Source: DYJE01 sp964637565
Lineage (GTDB): Bacteria > Desulfobacterota > Desulfobacteria > Desulfobacterales > Desulfolunaceae
Reading direction: 5' to 3'
Length of the DNA stretch: 64,000 nt
NCBI GenBank assembly: GCA_964637565.1
Contig: CAZWTY010000011.1
Coordinates: 1-64,000 of the forward strand
Shown here: piece by piece, positions 61,908 through 64,000 of the stretch
Numbering within the stretch: position 1 is the stretch's first letter
Layout of the letters: every line of letters begins with the position of its first letter
The notes under the pieces: model-generated
The model's input: only the letters and a program-made list of their open reading frames with translations
What the model was told of the DNA's origin: nothing
The model's database searches: none
Program-made: the position numbers and the translations under genes

Positions 61908-62813
61908 CTACAAGCCCGGCATAAGCCAGGATATGGCGACGATGAACACGGCCAACACCAGAAGGATCCATTGCAGATCGTTGTTTGAGGCGGCGTTTCT
62001 GAAAAGCAGGACGTCGATGGCCCCAAGAACTCCTCCGGCGCAAAATCCAAAAAAATGGGCCAGGACATCTGTCTGCTCACTTGATCCCAGAAGACCGAGC
62101 AGGGCGAGACCGGCTCCAACAGGAAGCAGCGCTTTGATCCGGGGCGCTTTTTCCCTGAAAAGACGGGTGGCTCTGATGGTCGAGAGAATTCCCACAGCCC
62201 CGAAAACCGCAGTGGATGCTCCAATGGAAATATGTTCAGTCTGGTAAAAGAAGGCGTTTGCCAGGTTTCCTGCCGTACCAGAAAGAAGAACCATCAGCCA
62301 TCCTGTCCCCAATCCACAGATGCTGACAACCGCGGAACAGAATAAAACGATTCAGGCCATGTTTCCTGCAAGATGAAGTGTGTCGCCATGGAGGAATAGG
62401 GCGGTGACGCTGAGGTGCCATGAGCCGTCCACAATTCGTTCCGCTGATGAGCCGAATCGTTGAACGATCTCCGCATGATACGCATCGCTGGAAGATGTTT
62501 TTAAATGAACGAGGAGAAGCAGGGTGGCGATGAAGAGACCGCTGGCCGATTTGTTGAACTTGTCCAAAGACGGTTCGATGCTTTCCTGGAGCTGGTTTTC
62601 TTCACTGTAAAGCAGCAGAACATGGTTTGCTTTTGTTTCGTTACGGATATCGACCAGAATATCAATGGCCTGATCGTCAGTTCGGACGAATTTGTAGGGG
62701 ATTCGTTGTGACGCAAGAACAAGCCCAACCGTGTCGGCCTCTTCAACCGTCAGGCCATGAAGCAGAACTGTTTTTTCCGGGAGTTCATATGTACTGATCT
62801 TTGACTCCTTCAA
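61908..62813 (-). pseudogene. Rhomboid protease gene interrupted by one in-frame TGA
   Basis: Read on the minus strand, one frame runs through 302 codons with a single TGA at 62352-62354. Before it the sequence ends HLAGNMA, the first rhomboid His/Asn segment; after it the same frame continues IVLFCSAVVSICG and then the catalytic GASTAVFG serine and the DVLAHFFGF histidine. So one rhomboid of about 300 residues is broken once. The N-terminal 90 residues are an unrelated cytoplasmic domain. No strong start codon is seen (TTG at 62813; an ATG nearby is out of frame). The gene overlaps the Nudix-fusion gene by 29 bases, suggesting an operon. A sequencing error or recoding of TGA is also possible. 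Confidence 0.75.
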
Positions 62814-63930
62814 AACAGATGTAGGCCGGGGGACGGCCTGCAGATGTGTTCTGTTTTCGGGCTTTAAGCTCTTTGATCCGATACTGTGACTTTATTTTTT
62901 TCTTGAAATTAGCCGGATCCAGTTTTTTTTCAAGTATCGCCTCGTACACTGAACGCAGTTCAGCCCATGTGAAAGTTTTGTCCAAAAATTCAAAGGCGAT
63001 GGGAGAGTGGGCCAGTTTTTTCTGAAGCCTTTTCTTGAGGTCGCTGACGATCTGTGCATGGTCAAAGGCAAGTTTTTCGGTTTTGAACGAAGAATCTTTT
63101 TCAACCTGCTGAATGGGAAACCATTTCGTCTCTTCGGCATTTTCGTTGACAACCGGGTTCTGGCATTGGACAAGACTCCGATTGACCAGAGAATAATAAG
63201 CCGTGGTCAGAACCCGTGTCCTTGGATCCCTGTCAACATCGCCATAGGTTTTGAGCTGTTCGATGTAAAGCTGGCTCAGCCCGGTTTTTTCCTTGATTTT
63301 TCTTGCGGCAGCGGCATCAAGGTCTTCATTGTCTTCGATATGGATGAATCCTCCCGGCAAGGCCCATTGTCCTTTGAATGGAGGGTTTTTCCTCTTGACG
63401 AGAAGAATATTGAGAGCTCCCTGGATCAGGGAACAGGTCACGATATCGACTGAAACGGAAGGGTTTCTCAATTCCCGGTCGATAAACCGACTTGTGTCAT
63501 TAAAAACAGGCAATTCCAAAACCGCATCTTCGAGTCCCCCATCGTCTTCGGCACGATTTTGTTCAAATCGTGCGTAAGGTGTCTTGAAATATTTCCCGTA
63601 CACATCCGAATCGTCGATATGGAGTGAAATACCAAATCTCTGGCAGTATTCCGCCTTGGCTTTGTTCCATATTTTATTGTCCATGTAGGGGTTGCCGTCT
63701 ATATAGGTGATTTCCGTCCCGATTTTCTTATGATGGCTTGTGGTGGAAAAAAAATGGGTGAAGGAAAGGCCCAGCACATGGCGGATTTCATGCTCCAGTT
63801 CTTCTGTCTGTTCCGCACCCGTAAGGATATGCACTTCGTGCCCGTTTTCCACAAGAAGTCGCGACAGTTCGGAAAACAGGTGAGGATTGGCATCCGCAAC
63901 CCCGTGGACATCAATGCCTAATTTTATCAT
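62785..63930 (-). CDS. HAD-like + degenerate Nudix + NrtR-like wHTH fusion
   Basis: A 381-residue three-part protein. Residues 1-115 resemble a HAD/5'-nucleotidase core (GIDVHGV with the second motif-I Asp replaced by His, ILTGAE, and HIDDSD). Residues about 165-300 are a Nudix domain with LVKRKNPPFKGQWALPGGF, a feature of NrtR-type regulators, but the Nudix box ends RKIKEKTGL where REUXEEXGU is expected, so two catalytic glutamates are lost. Residues about 310-375 form the NrtR winged-helix ending in AGRPPAYICF. NrtR proteins repress NAD-synthesis genes and sense ADP-ribose. A HAD fusion is unusual. The gene overlaps the interrupted rhomboid gene downstream. Confidence 0.8.
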   Translation of the reverse strand: MIKLGIDVHGVADANPHLFSELSRLLVENGHEVHILTGAEQTEELEHEIRHVLGLSFTHFFSTTSHHKKIGTEITYIDGNPYMDNKIWNKAKAEYCQRFGISLHIDDSDVYGKYFKTPYARFEQNRAEDDGGLEDAVLELPVFNDTSRFIDRELRNPSVSVDIVTCSLIQGALNILLVKRKNPPFKGQWALPGGFIHIEDNEDLDAAAARKIKEKTGLSQLYIEQLKTYGDVDRDPRTRVLTTAYYSLVNRSLVQCQNPVVNENAEETKWFPIQQVEKDSSFKTEKLAFDHAQIVSDLKKRLQKKLAHSPIAFEFLDKTFTWAELRSVYEAILEKKLDPANFKKKIKSQYRIKELKARKQNTSAGRPPAYICFEGVKDQYI

Positions 63931-64000
63931 GACCCGATTCCCATGAATGTATGCCCACCTTTATTGACAGAGGTTTCCCTGGTCATCCCTGAGGTTGATG

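Noticed and set aside
1..64000. tRNA, rRNA, CRISPR arrays, intact transposases, phage genes
   Set aside because: I looked for cloverleaf-like ends, repeat-spacer patterns and transposase motifs on both strands and found none convincing.

Overview
The window looks like a chromosomal segment of a Gram-negative bacterium, most likely a Desulfobacterota (deltaproteobacterial) anaerobe. It encodes an outer-membrane secretin, an LpxL-type lipid A acyltransferase, an LpoB-type regulator of outer-membrane peptidoglycan synthesis and about nine lipoproteins. Several genes are of kinds I associate with that lineage: an EF-G with the AHIDSGKT P-loop (spdEFG1 subfamily), the radical-SAM ThiH form of the thiamin thiazole pathway, a DHH-CBS protein, a complete Bat operon and two small lineage-type proteins. 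Base composition looks even (about 50% G+C) apart from A+T-rich stretches near 22-22.6 kb and 49-58 kb. I see no rRNA, tRNA, CRISPR array, intact insertion sequence or prophage.

Layout. 0.2-10.5 kb: a RecA-like ATPase behind an EF-G paralogue; a membrane-anchored LonB protease coupled to an unknown gene; a divergent EHD/dynamin-like GTPase; a class I-type PHA synthase. 10.7-18.7 kb: a promoter, TPP riboswitch and intrinsic terminator lead into thiS-thiG-thiH-thiF-thiE-thiC, which runs with no visible terminator into a zinc-ribbon rhomboid protease, a tRNA-dihydrouridine synthase and a LysM lytic transglycosylase. 18.7-22.1 kb: a receiver-histidine kinase, a CapA-type protein and a TetR regulator. 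22.6-30.7 kb: a complete Bat operon (moxR, DUF58, DUF4381-like, batA-batE).

31.0-42.8 kb: a type IV pilus assembly operon of MSHA type. It has a PilM/PilN fusion, PilO-like, PilP-like, a secretin lipoprotein, an assembly ATPase, a GspF/PilC platform protein, five prepilin-like proteins and a 749-residue pilin-like protein with two LamG domains that would be the tip or adhesin candidate. No retraction ATPase or prepilin peptidase is in the window. 42.9-49.5 kb: a UPF0210/ACT-domain pair divergent from a DHH-CBS protein across a perfect 14-bp inverted repeat, a zinc-ribbon membrane protein, a small Cys-rich protein and LpxL.

49.8-58.2 kb: an envelope island with an exported transglutaminase-like protein, three LPP20-type lipoproteins, a CsgG/LpoB-like lipoprotein, a COG3014-type lipoprotein, LpoB and one further lipoprotein. 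58.3-64 kb: an NMO-type flavoprotein, a Tat-exported multi-FeS protein with a b-type cytochrome subunit and a 29-residue membrane protein, an ECF sigma/zinc-finger anti-sigma pair, a rhomboid gene broken by one in-frame TGA, and a HAD-degenerate Nudix-winged helix fusion resembling the NAD regulator NrtR.

The parts most worth follow-up are the MSHA-like pilus with its LamG protein, the envelope lipoprotein island, the HAD-Nudix-wHTH fusion next to the interrupted rhomboid gene, the LonB/unknown-gene pair and the 44.85-kb inverted repeat. All family names come from reading translated motifs; no database search was run.
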